From NCBI GenBank assembly GCA_902500785.1, contig CABVRW010000007.1, positions 1 through 64,000 of the forward strand: 64,000 nucleotides of DNA, written 5' to 3'. Source of the stretch: an uncultured Nitrospira sp. Its GTDB lineage: Bacteria; Nitrospirota; Nitrospiria; Nitrospirales; Nitrospiraceae. Below, one piece after another: positions 1 to 8,325 of this stretch (its first letter is position 1; each line of letters starts with the position of its first letter). The position numbers and the translations under genes are program-made. The notes under the pieces were generated by a model. That model searched no databases and had not been told where the DNA came from. It saw only the letters and a list, made by a program, of their open reading frames with translations.

Positions 1-95
1 CTTCGTTCTCGCTTCGCTCAAGCCTTCGACGTACTGCCGGGAGTACGCCTCAGCCCCTCGCTCACTGCGGCCTCGCCCGACAGCCATTTTGAGTG
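1..95. repeat. Palindromic intergenic repeat, copy 1 (cut by window start)
   Basis: This is a non-coding stretch with a perfect 6-bp hairpin at 30-47 (CGTACT / AGTACG around a 6-base loop). Flanking words such as CTTCGTTCTCG (1-11), CTGCGGCCTCG and CCATTTTGA also occur at 40172-40286, in the same order. The element probably begins before the window. It lies downstream of the minus-strand lipoprotein gene that ends at 200. It looks like a REP-type dispersed palindrome rather than a gene. Confidence 0.6.
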
Positions 96-199
96 CCCGA
101 GAGGCCAAGGTTCTGCGGTGGGCTTCGGCCTCAACTGCCTCGCGACGATGCGCAGGCAGCATCTCAGTCACAACTGGAAGGAGAATCTGAGGAAGGTGC

Positions 200-931
200 T
201 CACTGTATTGTCTTCTGCCTCTCCCTCAGTTCCCGCAACATATCGGCGAGTTCTTTGCCGAACCGTTCGAATGCCACGTCCTTGGCTTCGGCCACCGCGG
301 TCTTGTCCTCAAGCGATGGCGCCGGGCCGACGAGGGTCGTTTCCCCTTCCGCTGTTTGCGTGCCGTACAGGTAACCCGTGCGGACATCCCACAAGGTCCC
401 TTCCATCATGAACAGCGCGTGGCTTTCGGTGCCGTGGGCGAAGTAGGTCCCGATTCCTGTGGCATACCACCAGGCGTGACCATTGTTGTACCGCTCGAAG
501 GCGGCAGCCCCGTCGATGACGAGGATCGCGTCGGCGTTGTACCGGGCGGCGGCCAGGCGAATGTCACGAAAGGTGGTGCCTTGCACCGTGGAATTGGCCA
601 GCAGGAAACTCTGTGCCAGGATGCCCTCTTCTTGCACCGGTGCGAGCGCCCGTTGCACACGGTCGGCGTCCGCGCTGCTCCAGTCGACCCGTTGCAGCGC
701 CGGCCGGCTCGGAAAATCCTTGTATTTGAAAAAGACTGCCAGACGATACGGCGTCGGCAGGCGGGCTTGTAAGGCGAGGGTGTCCGCGATATCGCGGTCG
801 GTGACCACGTCGGGATGGTCGTGAAACGACTCCTGCAGAATCTGACGGTTGAGTCCGCGACTGCCGGTGCAGGCGGAGATGGTCACTATCAACAGGAGGG
901 CCAATAGGACGCGCAGAGGGACTGTTGTCAT
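200..931 (-). CDS. Putative lipoprotein of unknown function
   Basis: This 243-residue protein has a hydrophobic N-terminus (residues 7-20) ending in a lipobox-like TISAC with Cys21, so it is predicted to be exported and lipid-anchored. The body is soluble and alternates short beta-type stretches with a Gly/Trp/Tyr-rich segment near residues 145-175 and a charged C-terminal helix. I do not recognise a family. It is the last gene of a tight minus-strand run: 13 bases separate it from the dehydrogenase gene at 945, and that gene is 3 bases from the OB-fold-like gene upstream. Co-transcription is therefore likely. Export is well supported and function is open. Confidence 0.75.
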   Translation of the reverse strand: MTTVPLRVLLALLLIVTISACTGSRGLNRQILQESFHDHPDVVTDRDIADTLALQARLPTPYRLAVFFKYKDFPSRPALQRVDWSSADADRVQRALAPVQEEGILAQSFLLANSTVQGTTFRDIRLAAARYNADAILVIDGAAAFERYNNGHAWWYATGIGTYFAHGTESHALFMMEGTLWDVRTGYLYGTQTAEGETTLVGPAPSLEDKTAVAEAKDVAFERFGKELADMLRELRERQKTIQ

Positions 932-944
932 ACAGCTCCTGTGG

Positions 945-1895
945 TTACGTTGAAGCCGGCGGTGTGGCCGGATCGATGTGCGACAGATCTTCGAGTGCCA
1001 GCATCAGGGCATGTGTGCCGGATCGGCCATGGCCGAGTGCCTGGACCTTTTCATAGAGCTGATGTGCGAGGGTCAGTCCGGGCAAGGTGAGCCGTCGCCG
1101 CCGGGATTCTTCCAGCGCAATGCCCATATCTTTGATGAAATGTTCGACGAAGAATCCCGGATCGAAATTGCGGGCCAGCATCCGGGGCGCCAGATGATCG
1201 AGCGTCCAACAGGCTGCGGCGCCGCCGCGAATGGACTGCAACATTCGATCGAGATCGAGTCCCGCCTTAGCGCCATACAGCAGACTCTCGCAGACGCCGA
1301 TCATCGTGCCCGCGATGACGATTTGGTTGCAGAGTTTGGCATGTTGCCCCGCGCCGGGATCGCCCTGGTGAACGATGTTCTTGCCGAGACATTCAAGCAG
1401 CGGCATGACCGATTGGACGGCTCTGGTCGCGCCTCCGATCATAATCGAGAGGGTGGCGTCCCGCGCGCCGACATCGCCGCCGGAGACCGGCGCGTCGACG
1501 GCAAATGCCCCGCGTAAGTGAGCCGCCACGGCGATGTCCTGCGCCAACGACGGCTCGGTGGTGGTCATATCGACCAGCACCATACCTGGACGTGTTCCGG
1601 CCAGCACACCCTGCTCGCCGAAGTACACCTCGCGCACATCTCGGGGGAATCCCACCATGGTGACAACCACGTCTGCCTGCTCGGCTACTCCACGGGGAGA
1701 ATCCGCCCAGGTGGCCCCCTTTGCGAGTATCGTGGAAGCCTTGCTGCGATTTCTGGTGTAGAGGGTCAAGCGATAGTTCGCGGTCTGGAGATGCCGACAC
1801 ATGGGTGCTCCCATCACGCCGGTGCCGATCCAGCCCACGCGCGTATCGGAGGGAATGACGAGAGTCGGGGAATGTTCAGAGGGAGGAGATGCCAT
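945..1895 (-). CDS. NAD(P)-dependent beta-hydroxyacid dehydrogenase (3-hydroxyisobutyrate dehydrogenase family)
   Basis: This 316-residue protein has the full signature of the family. The Rossmann motif GWIGTGVMGAPM (about residues 22-33) is followed by the substrate-binding DAPVSGGDVGA (about 134-144) and the catalytic-lysine helix KLCNQ (about 187-191). Members oxidise 3-hydroxyisobutyrate, tartronate semialdehyde or related acids, and some are succinic-semialdehyde or glyoxylate reductases; the substrate cannot be read from the sequence. The length is slightly above the usual 290-300 because of about 18 extra N-terminal residues. It sits 3 bases after the upstream small exported protein gene and 13 bases before the lipoprotein gene. 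The family call is firm and the substrate is not. Confidence 0.9.
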   Translation of the reverse strand: MASPPSEHSPTLVIPSDTRVGWIGTGVMGAPMCRHLQTANYRLTLYTRNRSKASTILAKGATWADSPRGVAEQADVVVTMVGFPRDVREVYFGEQGVLAGTRPGMVLVDMTTTEPSLAQDIAVAAHLRGAFAVDAPVSGGDVGARDATLSIMIGGATRAVQSVMPLLECLGKNIVHQGDPGAGQHAKLCNQIVIAGTMIGVCESLLYGAKAGLDLDRMLQSIRGGAAACWTLDHLAPRMLARNFDPGFFVEHFIKDMGIALEESRRRRLTLPGLTLAHQLYEKVQALGHGRSGTHALMLALEDLSHIDPATPPAST

Positions 1896-1898
1896 CAG

Positions 1899-2378
1899 TT
1901 ATTCCACCAGCGGAGTAATCCGATTGGCGATTGCCTGCACGACGCCCTCTTGATCCATCGCGATTTTTCCGCCTTTGAAGCTCAAGGCGTATCCTCCGTG
2001 GCTGGGAGCTTGAACCGTGGCGTCTACCGTTACGCGCGCCCCGTCTTCTACATCTGGGTCCTTGACCATCGGCACCCCGCAGAGCCCCGGGACGGCGACA
2101 GGCAGCGTGGCCGTGTCATCTTCCAGGTTGAAGAGGTAGCCCCCGTAACAGGTAGAGCCGGCCGGGATTTCGTAGGGATCAAGGGCCTGGACGTTGCGTA
2201 CGGTGCCGCGCAGTGTAATTTGCCGCAAGTGGAACAGCGCGGGATCGGCCAGGATCTCTTGCACGGTGACGGCTTCTTGAGCGGAGACCATGCCGGCCTC
2301 GGCAAGCACGAGCAGTGTCATGCAGGAGAGCAGCCCTATCCGAAGATATCGCGCCGCGTGGGAGGCATCGTCGCTCAT
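1899..2378 (-). CDS. Small exported protein, possibly with an OB-like fold
   Basis: The frame is open to 2471, but the extra N-terminal residues look non-coding. ATG at 2378 (or 2387) places a typical signal peptide at the start: a basic stretch, a hydrophobic core and cleavage after VSA before QEAVTV. The mature part (about 125 residues) starts with VQEILADPALF and has a strand-rich core (LRGTV, VTVDATV). This resembles small periplasmic OB-fold or cytochrome-maturation-like proteins, but only by appearance. No clear ribosome binding site supports either ATG. It is the first gene of the minus-strand run 2378-200 and is divergent from the peptidase gene at 2476. Confidence 0.65.
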   Translation of the reverse strand: MSDDASHAARYLRIGLLSCMTLLVLAEAGMVSAQEAVTVQEILADPALFHLRQITLRGTVRNVQALDPYEIPAGSTCYGGYLFNLEDDTATLPVAVPGLCGVPMVKDPDVEDGARVTVDATVQAPSHGGYALSFKGGKIAMDQEGVVQAIANRITPLVE

Positions 2379-2408
2379 CGGGTGCATTCTACCATTTTTC
2401 AGGTCTAT

Positions 2409-2449
2409 CCTACGCCCTCGTAGGCTTTCGCACTGCGAGTCGATATAAT
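2409..2449 (+). promoter_or_regulatory. Candidate promoter -10 box and adjacent operator-like palindrome
   Basis: A perfect TATAAT lies at 2444-2449, 26 bases before the peptidase ATG. The corresponding -35 position is poor, and a perfect 6-bp palindrome (CCTACG-CCCT-CGTAGG, 2409-2424) ends just where a -35 would be. This arrangement fits a regulated promoter with an operator over the -35. It is inferred from sequence only, and the palindrome could instead act on the divergent minus-strand operon. Confidence 0.35.
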
Positions 2450-2475
2450 CGCCGGCGAGTAAGGGAGGCACGCCG

Positions 2476-3846
2476 ATGAGCGACTTGCAGCGACAGGTAG
2501 ATAGCTACATCAACGAGGTTCGCCCGCGCTACGAAGACATGCTTGGCCAAGCGGTGGAGATTCCGTCTATCAGTATGGATCCTCAGCATGCGCCGGATGT
2601 GCGTCGTATGGCGGCGCTCGCCGCGCACTATCTGCGGGATGCCGGTGCGGAGGCGCAGATTGTCGACACGCCTGGGTACCCTGTCGTTTCAGGCGGATGG
2701 ACGATCGATCCGAAGTATCCGACCGTCACGATCTACAATCATATGGATGTGCAGCCGGCGCAGGAGCCTGAATGGAAACAGGCGCCCTTCGCCTTTCAGA
2801 ACGATCACGGTCTCTACCGGGGGCGCGGGGCGACGGACGACAAGGGGCCTGCCTTGGCGGCGTTGTTTGGCGCGCGGTATGCGATCGAGCAGGGCGTGCC
2901 GATCAATGTGCGGTTCCTGTGGGAGCTGGAAGAAGAAAACGGCAGTCCCAGCTTTGCGGCCGCGATCAAGCATCGCGCGGCCATCCCGCGCCCGGACTCG
3001 GTGGTGATTTCAGATACGATTTGGTTGTCGAAGACACAGCCTGCAATGCCCTATGGGTTGCGGGGATTGCTCGGCGCACGCTTGGTTCTGCGCACCGGAT
3101 CCAAGGATGCTCATTCCGGTGTGACCGGCGGAGCGGCGCGTAACCCGCTGGCCGAGTTGATGGACATCGTTCATGGCTGTGTGGATGCGAAGACCGGGAG
3201 GGTGAAGATTCCTGGGTTCTACGACGATGTCATCGAGCTCTCCAAGGCGGAGATCAAGAGTTTTCTCAAGTCGGGATTCAAAGTGGATCGTTTCAAACAA
3301 GCCTACGGATTTAAGACGCTTCGCACGCAGGATCCGGCAGAGGTCATGCGACGGATTTGGGCGGCGCCGACGTTCGAAGTCCATGGGCTGACCGGCGGTT
3401 ACCACGGGCCGGGTGTGAAGACCGTAGTGCCGGGCCATGGGGAGCTGAAGGTCAGTATGAGGCTCGTGCCGAACCAAACCCCGGAGAAAGCCTTTGCGCT
3501 GTTGAAAAAGTACGTCGCAAAACTGAATCCCGATGTGAGGGTCGAACGAGAGGGGATGTTGCATCCATTCCGCGGTGTCTTCGACGGGCCCTATGTCGAG
3601 GCAGTGAAGCGGGCGGTGAAGGCGGGATTCGGTAAAGAGCCGGCCTTTATCCGCGAGGGTGGATCGATCGGCGCCGTGGTCACGATGCAGAAGGCCTGGA
3701 ACGTTCCGATTCTTTTCATGGGGCTCAGCCTGCCCGAGCATGGCTACCACGCGCCCAACGAGTACTTCGACTGGGGCCAGGCCGCCGGGGGCATGAAAGC
3801 CTTCGCCCATTATTTGGAGGAGCTGGCGAAGATGGGGAAGAGATAG
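2476..3846 (+). CDS. M20/M28-type zinc dipeptidase
   Basis: This 456-residue protein belongs to the M20 metallopeptidase group, which hydrolyses dipeptides or acylated amino acids using two metal ions. Visible landmarks are NHMDVQP (first metal His and Asp, about residues 87-93), GRGATDDKGP (bridging Asp region, about 116-125), ELEEENGSPS (catalytic Glu and metal Glu, about 150-159) and HGYHAPNE near the C-terminus (last metal His, about 424-431). A lid/dimerisation domain lies between about 200 and 320. The start is fixed by GGGAGG 7-8 bases upstream of ATG. It is a single-gene unit facing away from the 2378-200 operon. No signal peptide is visible, so it is probably cytoplasmic. Confidence 0.93.
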   Translation: MSDLQRQVDSYINEVRPRYEDMLGQAVEIPSISMDPQHAPDVRRMAALAAHYLRDAGAEAQIVDTPGYPVVSGGWTIDPKYPTVTIYNHMDVQPAQEPEWKQAPFAFQNDHGLYRGRGATDDKGPALAALFGARYAIEQGVPINVRFLWELEEENGSPSFAAAIKHRAAIPRPDSVVISDTIWLSKTQPAMPYGLRGLLGARLVLRTGSKDAHSGVTGGAARNPLAELMDIVHGCVDAKTGRVKIPGFYDDVIELSKAEIKSFLKSGFKVDRFKQAYGFKTLRTQDPAEVMRRIWAAPTFEVHGLTGGYHGPGVKTVVPGHGELKVSMRLVPNQTPEKAFALLKKYVAKLNPDVRVEREGMLHPFRGVFDGPYVEAVKRAVKAGFGKEPAFIREGGSIGAVVTMQKAWNVPILFMGLSLPEHGYHAPNEYFDWGQAAGGMKAFAHYLEELAKMGKR

Positions 3847-3852
3847 GGTGGC

Positions 3853-3973
3853 CTGATGGCCTCCTGTGCTCGCGCAACGCGCGGCCTCGGAAGGCCCTCG
3901 TCTGGGTCAATGGCACGCTGCCTGCCAGAGGGCCGGGCGGGTAAGACGCGGCACGCAGGAGGAGGCCAATCAG
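3853..3973. repeat. Long imperfect palindrome in intergenic space
   Basis: The ends form an imperfect inverted repeat: CTGATGGCCTCCT near 3853 against AGGAGGCCAATCAG ending at 3973. A second inner pair uses GCGGCCTCGGAAGGCCCTC (3881-3899) against GAGGGCCGGGCGGG. It occupies the convergent gap between the M20 peptidase and the alcohol dehydrogenase. It could act as a bidirectional transcription end, although no T-run follows, or it could be a mobile palindromic element. No second copy was noticed in the window. Confidence 0.45.
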
Positions 3974-4021
3974 TTCAGCCTAAGTCGGAACGAGGAGTCC
4001 TCGTAGCGGGCGGAAGGAGAG

Positions 4022-5068
4022 TTATTTCAGCGATGCCATGTCGATCACGAAGCGATAACGCACGTCGCCGCGGACGAGGCGGTCGTAGGCGGCATTGACC
4101 TGTTGGATAGGTATGACTTCGACGTCGGCTCCGAACTTGTGTTTGCCGCAGAAGTCGAGCATCTCCTGGGTTTCCTTGATGCCGCCGATCAGCGATCCGA
4201 CTAAGCAGCGCCGGCGCATGATCAAGGGAAACGCTCCGAGTTGGGCAGGTTTGTCGGGAGCTCCGACGAGGATCATCGTGCCGTCCGTTTTCAGCAATTC
4301 CAGATAGGCATTCAAGTCATGGGGCGCCGAGACGGTGTCCAGAATGAAGTCGAATCGCTGGCTCAGTTGGGTCATGGTGTCAGGCTTCGCGGTGGAGTAA
4401 TAGGCCTGTGCGCCCAGCCGCTTCGCATCGGCTTGTTTCTTGTCGGAATGGCTCAGGACTGTCACGTGGGCGCCGAGAGCCTTGCCGATTTTCACCGCCA
4501 TGTGTCCAAGGCCGCCCAAGCCGACCACGGCGAGTCGATGTTTCTTGCCGACCCTCCAATGCCGCAACGGAGAGTAGGTAGTGATGCCGGCGCATAAGAG
4601 CGGCGCCGCTTCCTCGGGGCGCAACCGTTTGGGAATCCGTAGGACATAGCGTTGATCGACGACGACCTTGGTGGAATATCCGCCGTAGGTGGGTGTGACG
4701 CCGTCCCGCTCCTTGCCGTTGTAGGTGAAGGCGAGATGGCCGTCGCAATACTGTTCCAGGCCTTTCTTGCACGAGGCGCATGTCCGGCAGGAATCGACGA
4801 AGCAGCCGACCCCTACCATCTGGCCGACCTTGATTTTTTTGACCGCCGCGCCGACCTTTTCGACGGTCCCGACGATTTCATGTCCGGGTACCATGGGAAA
4901 GAGTGACCCGCCCCATTCATCCCGTGCTTGGTGCACATCCGAATGGCAGATCCCGCAGTACCGGATAGTGATCAGCACATCCTGCCTGCCCACGGCACGG
5001 CGTGAAAAGCTGAACGGCGCGAGCGGGGATGTGGCGTTGAGCGCGGCATAACCTTGTACGTCGATCAT
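4022..5068 (-). CDS. Zinc-dependent NAD(P)-alcohol dehydrogenase (YahK/cinnamyl-alcohol type)
   Basis: This 348-residue medium-chain dehydrogenase reduces aldehydes or oxidises alcohols. The catalytic zinc site is visible as CGICHSDVHQ (about residues 37-46) and GHEIVG (about 63-68). The structural zinc site is the four-cysteine cluster around CRTCASCKKGLEQYC (about 94-108). The nucleotide-binding motif is GLGGLGHMAVKIGKALG (about 173-189). The length and order match the YahK/AdhA group, which usually prefers NADPH. The start has AAGGA about 10 bases upstream. It is a stand-alone gene, and the substrate is unknown. Confidence 0.92.
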   Translation of the reverse strand: MIDVQGYAALNATSPLAPFSFSRRAVGRQDVLITIRYCGICHSDVHQARDEWGGSLFPMVPGHEIVGTVEKVGAAVKKIKVGQMVGVGCFVDSCRTCASCKKGLEQYCDGHLAFTYNGKERDGVTPTYGGYSTKVVVDQRYVLRIPKRLRPEEAAPLLCAGITTYSPLRHWRVGKKHRLAVVGLGGLGHMAVKIGKALGAHVTVLSHSDKKQADAKRLGAQAYYSTAKPDTMTQLSQRFDFILDTVSAPHDLNAYLELLKTDGTMILVGAPDKPAQLGAFPLIMRRRCLVGSLIGGIKETQEMLDFCGKHKFGADVEVIPIQQVNAAYDRLVRGDVRYRFVIDMASLK

Positions 5069-5117
5069 GATGGTCTGTTCCTTGAAGGTTGAGTGAATCA
5101 GTGTGGTGACGGTTCCC

Positions 5118-5543
5118 TTATGGTGTCGGGACAGGGTGATTCGATTCAGGTTCGAGCGTCAGGCCGAATGTGGAGGGATCCTGCTCCCAGGCGCCTGGGG
5201 CAATCAAGCCGAGCAACGGCAGCAGGAGGAACGCGCCGCCGATGACATCGACGAATCCCAGACTGCTCAGCTTTCTGGATGTCGAGCGGCGCTGCGATTG
5301 ATAACCAGATTTCTGCACTTCCACCGTCAGGTCCCCGCGTCGAGAGACCTGTTGTTGGAGAGGGGTGGTACCGACGACGGTTCCGTTGATCAGCACGTTC
5401 GCACCAGGGGGGTCCGAATTAATCGACAGCGGCTGGGTGCTCCCGCCGAAAATCGAGCAGCCGGTGAAGGTGAGATGGGAAGCGATGAGGAGCGCGACGA
5501 GTGCACGACGACCCACGCCGACCGCTCTGACTGTGATGGGCAT
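5118..5543 (-). CDS. PEGA-domain lipoprotein
   Basis: About 141 residues from an ATG at 5543 with GAGGAG close upstream; the frame extends to 5591 but the longer start lacks such a site. A basic N-terminus and hydrophobic stretch end in a lipobox-like LTFTGC. Next comes a PEGA domain, a small beta-domain common on surface-exposed or periplasmic proteins, recognisable by INSDPPGANVLINGTVVGTTP and the closing VEVQKSGYQ. A second hydrophobic segment (GGAFLLLPLLGLIAPG) near the C-terminus could be a membrane helix, as in many small PEGA lipoproteins. The function is unknown. The neighbours do not suggest a pathway. Confidence 0.75.
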   Translation of the reverse strand: MPITVRAVGVGRRALVALLIASHLTFTGCSIFGGSTQPLSINSDPPGANVLINGTVVGTTPLQQQVSRRGDLTVEVQKSGYQSQRRSTSRKLSSLGFVDVIGGAFLLLPLLGLIAPGAWEQDPSTFGLTLEPESNHPVPTP

Positions 5544-5705
5544 AGACTCCTCTGTGGAAATGGAGATCGGACGACGGGACATGGTTAACACAGTGTCGAC
5601 AGGTTGACAAGGCGGTCGAGGCGGGGATGCGCGTGAAGCGAGCCGGTGAGGAGTCGGCGGGGCGGGAGAGTCAGGGAGTCTCCATCGCCCCGCCGGCCTG
5701 TGCCG

Positions 5706-7421
5706 TCAGGCATGAGGGGAAGAGACGGTCGCCAGGATCGGTTGGAACATCGGATCGGCGTCGAGCACGGCCTTCAGCGATTCTGTGTGGAGAAAGTAGC
5801 GCCACACGTCATCCGACTTGCCCGGCACTTCGTCGAACCAGCGTTTGGCTTCGGTCAGGTGTTGAAGCATTTTGGATTTGTCGCCGTAGTTCGGCAGAAA
5901 GATCATGGCGTAGGCCATTGCATATTCGGCCAGAAACTTGTCGAGCGGAAGTTCGGCTTGTGCCAACGCGGCTTCGGCATCGGCATACGCCCGTGGTGTC
6001 TCGGTATCATGCAGGATCCGATTCCAGGACACTTTATTGATGCGAGACCAGGCCAACTGAAGCAGGGCTTCGGATTTTGGCGTTTTTCGTTGCTCGGGAA
6101 TGTCCTTGACCAGATCTTCGAATGTCTCGACCATCGGCAGCTGATCGTTGTTCCACCGGTATGCGATCCCCAGTCGAAACCGGTTGTCGAGTTGTTCCGG
6201 CTTGATGCTGACCAGCGTTTGGAGTGCCGGTATCAGACGATAAAGAAAATCTGCCGGGGTGGGCTGCGAGAGGCCGCCCATTTCCATCCCGTTCGAGAGG
6301 TCTAAGCGGGCGCCTTGCGCATAGATGTTCCAATAGAACTCGTCCACGACGATGCCCAGGGCGGGGTCCTTCACGGGAACCTGATGGTTGCTCCGCGCTT
6401 CATGCAGCAACACGCTGTAGAGGTGGCGGGTTAATACCATCAGGGCTTCGGGCTGCTTCGGATCGATGAGCAGCACCCGGTTGAGCAATGCCACCCGGTC
6501 ACGCAGATCGGGGAAACTGGCGGCGCGTGCCGCGGCGGCCGTCAAGGTGCCGGGTTGATCGTCAGGTCCCCACCAAACCATGGATTCAGGCAATGCGCGG
6601 CTGGTCTCGGTGGCGAACGGAATCTTGTCGGCCATCATGCCTGGGGCCTCAGGTTGGGAGGCGACCGGCAGATTGAACACCGCCGTATCCCCAGGGAATC
6701 CATGCTGCTTGAGACCCGTAAAGACGACCCATTGGGTAGTGACGGATTTCAACGCCCGTCGCGGACGTTTGATCGTGCTGGTCCATTTGACGTTGCCGGG
6801 TGCGTAGGTGACCGGCGACGTCAGGGGATCTTGATACAGCACGGACAGCTGAATCAGCGTGGTCGGCACTTGAATGACCTTCCCGGTATGCGACAGCCGG
6901 AACGACCCGGACGGAATGGCGCGGCTGTTGATGGCCGTGACGTGAAGGCCGCTGCCGGGAGGTGAGGTTCCCAGCACGTCTGCCACAAAGGCAGAGGCGG
7001 GAGCACTTGGTAGAGTGTCTCCGAAGAAGACCAACGGGCCCACGCTCGGCCAAATGATATCCATGGCGATGTCCGACCGTTTCAGCATCGGCGCATGCGC
7101 CTCGGTCAGGGTATGCCAACACGATTCGTAAGAGGGATCATTGGGCGGCGCGAATTGTTTCACCTTCGTCTCTGAAGTGGTGAGAAACCGGTACTGGCAG
7201 GCAAAGTCCAGCTGTCCGGCCGTGACGCGATCGCCGTGCGCAATGGCTTCGGCATATCGTACGGCGGTCTGTATTGCCGGGGTGCTCTTAGCGGCCGCGG
7301 ACGGGCGATGTCCCTTTCCGCCGGTAGCCGACTCGGCCGTTCCGGCCCAGAGACCGAGAGCGACCGCGAGGGTCAGGATGGCAATGGTCTGTCGTTGATA
7401 GTACAGGTTCCCGCGATTCAT
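5706..7421 (-). CDS. Large exported protein of unknown function
   Basis: The start at 7421 (571 residues) is chosen because GGAGGT lies 7 bases upstream; the frame is open to 7442. An N-terminal hydrophobic segment (about residues 10-27) ends at an alanine-rich cleavage site, so export to the periplasm is likely. The first half is strand-rich and has a few cysteines. The second half (about residue 290 on) is helical with repeated Leu/Ala patterns and looks like irregular TPR-type repeats. I do not recognise a family. It follows the sigma / anti-sigma / cytochrome group on the same strand with an 84-base gap, and could be part of that transcription unit. Confidence 0.75.
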   Translation of the reverse strand: MNRGNLYYQRQTIAILTLAVALGLWAGTAESATGGKGHRPSAAAKSTPAIQTAVRYAEAIAHGDRVTAGQLDFACQYRFLTTSETKVKQFAPPNDPSYESCWHTLTEAHAPMLKRSDIAMDIIWPSVGPLVFFGDTLPSAPASAFVADVLGTSPPGSGLHVTAINSRAIPSGSFRLSHTGKVIQVPTTLIQLSVLYQDPLTSPVTYAPGNVKWTSTIKRPRRALKSVTTQWVVFTGLKQHGFPGDTAVFNLPVASQPEAPGMMADKIPFATETSRALPESMVWWGPDDQPGTLTAAAARAASFPDLRDRVALLNRVLLIDPKQPEALMVLTRHLYSVLLHEARSNHQVPVKDPALGIVVDEFYWNIYAQGARLDLSNGMEMGGLSQPTPADFLYRLIPALQTLVSIKPEQLDNRFRLGIAYRWNNDQLPMVETFEDLVKDIPEQRKTPKSEALLQLAWSRINKVSWNRILHDTETPRAYADAEAALAQAELPLDKFLAEYAMAYAMIFLPNYGDKSKMLQHLTEAKRWFDEVPGKSDDVWRYFLHTESLKAVLDADPMFQPILATVSSPHA

Positions 7422-7505
7422 ACGAACGACCTCCGGTGGCAATGAAAGAATGTCACTCTACCACGTGACTCTTTTCAGGCGAAAGAGGGAGCGACAGTCA
7501 TGGAT

Positions 7506-7991
7506 TTACTGGCTCGGTGGAGGGGGTGTCAGCGGCCGGGTAAACCGAATCAGCGAACGAATGTATTGCAGGACGGCCTGCTGGTCCTCGATGGGCAGCA
7601 CGTCCTGCCACGCCGGCATGTCCGTACGAGGTTTGCCCTGCGCGATCGTGCGCAGCAATTCCTTGTCCGTTTTGGCAGAGGTCGCTGCGGAGACGAGATT
7701 GCCTGGTCGAGGAGAGAGAAACGGGGCTCTGACTCCGTCGCCTTTGCCGGCCGCGCCATGACACTCCAGGCAATGTTTGTGATAGACGGCTTGCCCGTGA
7801 TCGAGTCCATCGGACGACTGGGCGAGCAACAGTCCTGTCCCGCTGCAGGTCAGCAGGAGGGCGAGAAACAGGATGTCGGTGAGCGGAAGGCGGCACCGTT
7901 TGGACCAGCGAGTCGGCTTACCACTCGGTGCCTTGTGCCTCGCTCCATCCACCGGTTGCCTTCCGGTCGGCGTGATCGTCGGACAAATCAC
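7506..7991 (-). CDS. Monohaem c-type cytochrome
   Basis: This 161-residue protein carries one haem-binding CLECH motif (about residue 75) in the setting HGQAVYHKHCLECHG. A downstream MPAW segment, about 48 residues later, supplies the probable axial methionine. This is the usual cytochrome c (class I / cbb3-CcoP-like) layout, as in periplasmic electron carriers. A membrane-spanning or signal stretch (ILFLALLLTCSGTGLLLA, about 40-57) precedes it, after an unusually long basic N-terminus. The start is GTG at 7991 with no good ribosome site. The gene begins 6 bases after the anti-sigma gene ends, so the sigma factor system probably controls its expression. Confidence 0.88.
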   Translation of the reverse strand: MICPTITPTGRQPVDGARHKAPSGKPTRWSKRCRLPLTDILFLALLLTCSGTGLLLAQSSDGLDHGQAVYHKHCLECHGAAGKGDGVRAPFLSPRPGNLVSAATSAKTDKELLRTIAQGKPRTDMPAWQDVLPIEDQQAVLQYIRSLIRFTRPLTPPPPSQ

Positions 7992-7997
7992 GACCGT

Positions 7998-8297
7998 TCA
8001 CGCCGTTGCCGCCGCCTTCAAGATCTGGCGGCGAAGGTTCGCACGATCGTCTTGAGAGAGAGGTGGGGAAGGGCGGTGACGGCAGAGCTGCACCGTTTGG
8101 CGCAAGGAATCGAGGAACACTTCGCAATTCGGACAGTCGCCGAGATGGGCGCGAATCTCCTTGCATATGACGCCGGACAATTCGTCGTCCAAATAGGCCG
8201 AAAGGCGTTCGAGCACTTTGACGCAGTTGCGTTTCCCATGACCCTGGTGAGGGGTAGGTTTGCGGGTGCCTGGATATGTGCGTACGCGGTCAGCCAT
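7998..8297 (-). CDS. Anti-sigma factor with zinc-finger (zf-HC2-like)
   Basis: This 99-residue protein has the ZAS-type signature H-x3-C-x2-C in AHLGDCPNC (about residues 50-58). An upstream Cys (VICKEI) and the helix LSAYLDDELSG are typical of the sigma-binding domain of anti-sigma factors. There is no membrane segment, so it would be a soluble, cytoplasmic regulator, possibly redox-sensitive through the zinc cysteines. It lies 28 bases downstream of the ECF sigma gene and 6 bases upstream of a cytochrome c gene. That order supports a cognate sigma/anti-sigma pair. Confidence 0.85.
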   Translation of the reverse strand: MADRVRTYPGTRKPTPHQGHGKRNCVKVLERLSAYLDDELSGVICKEIRAHLGDCPNCEVFLDSLRQTVQLCRHRPSPPLSQDDRANLRRQILKAAATA

Positions 8298-8325
8298 AGC
8301 GATGCTTCTTCTTGACTATACCAAA

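Noticed and set aside
3010-3810. Long minus-strand frame (266 residues) opposite the M20 peptidase
   Set aside because: It is antisense to a gene with clear motifs, and its composition is His/Arg/Pro-rich as expected for the shadow of a GC-rich gene.
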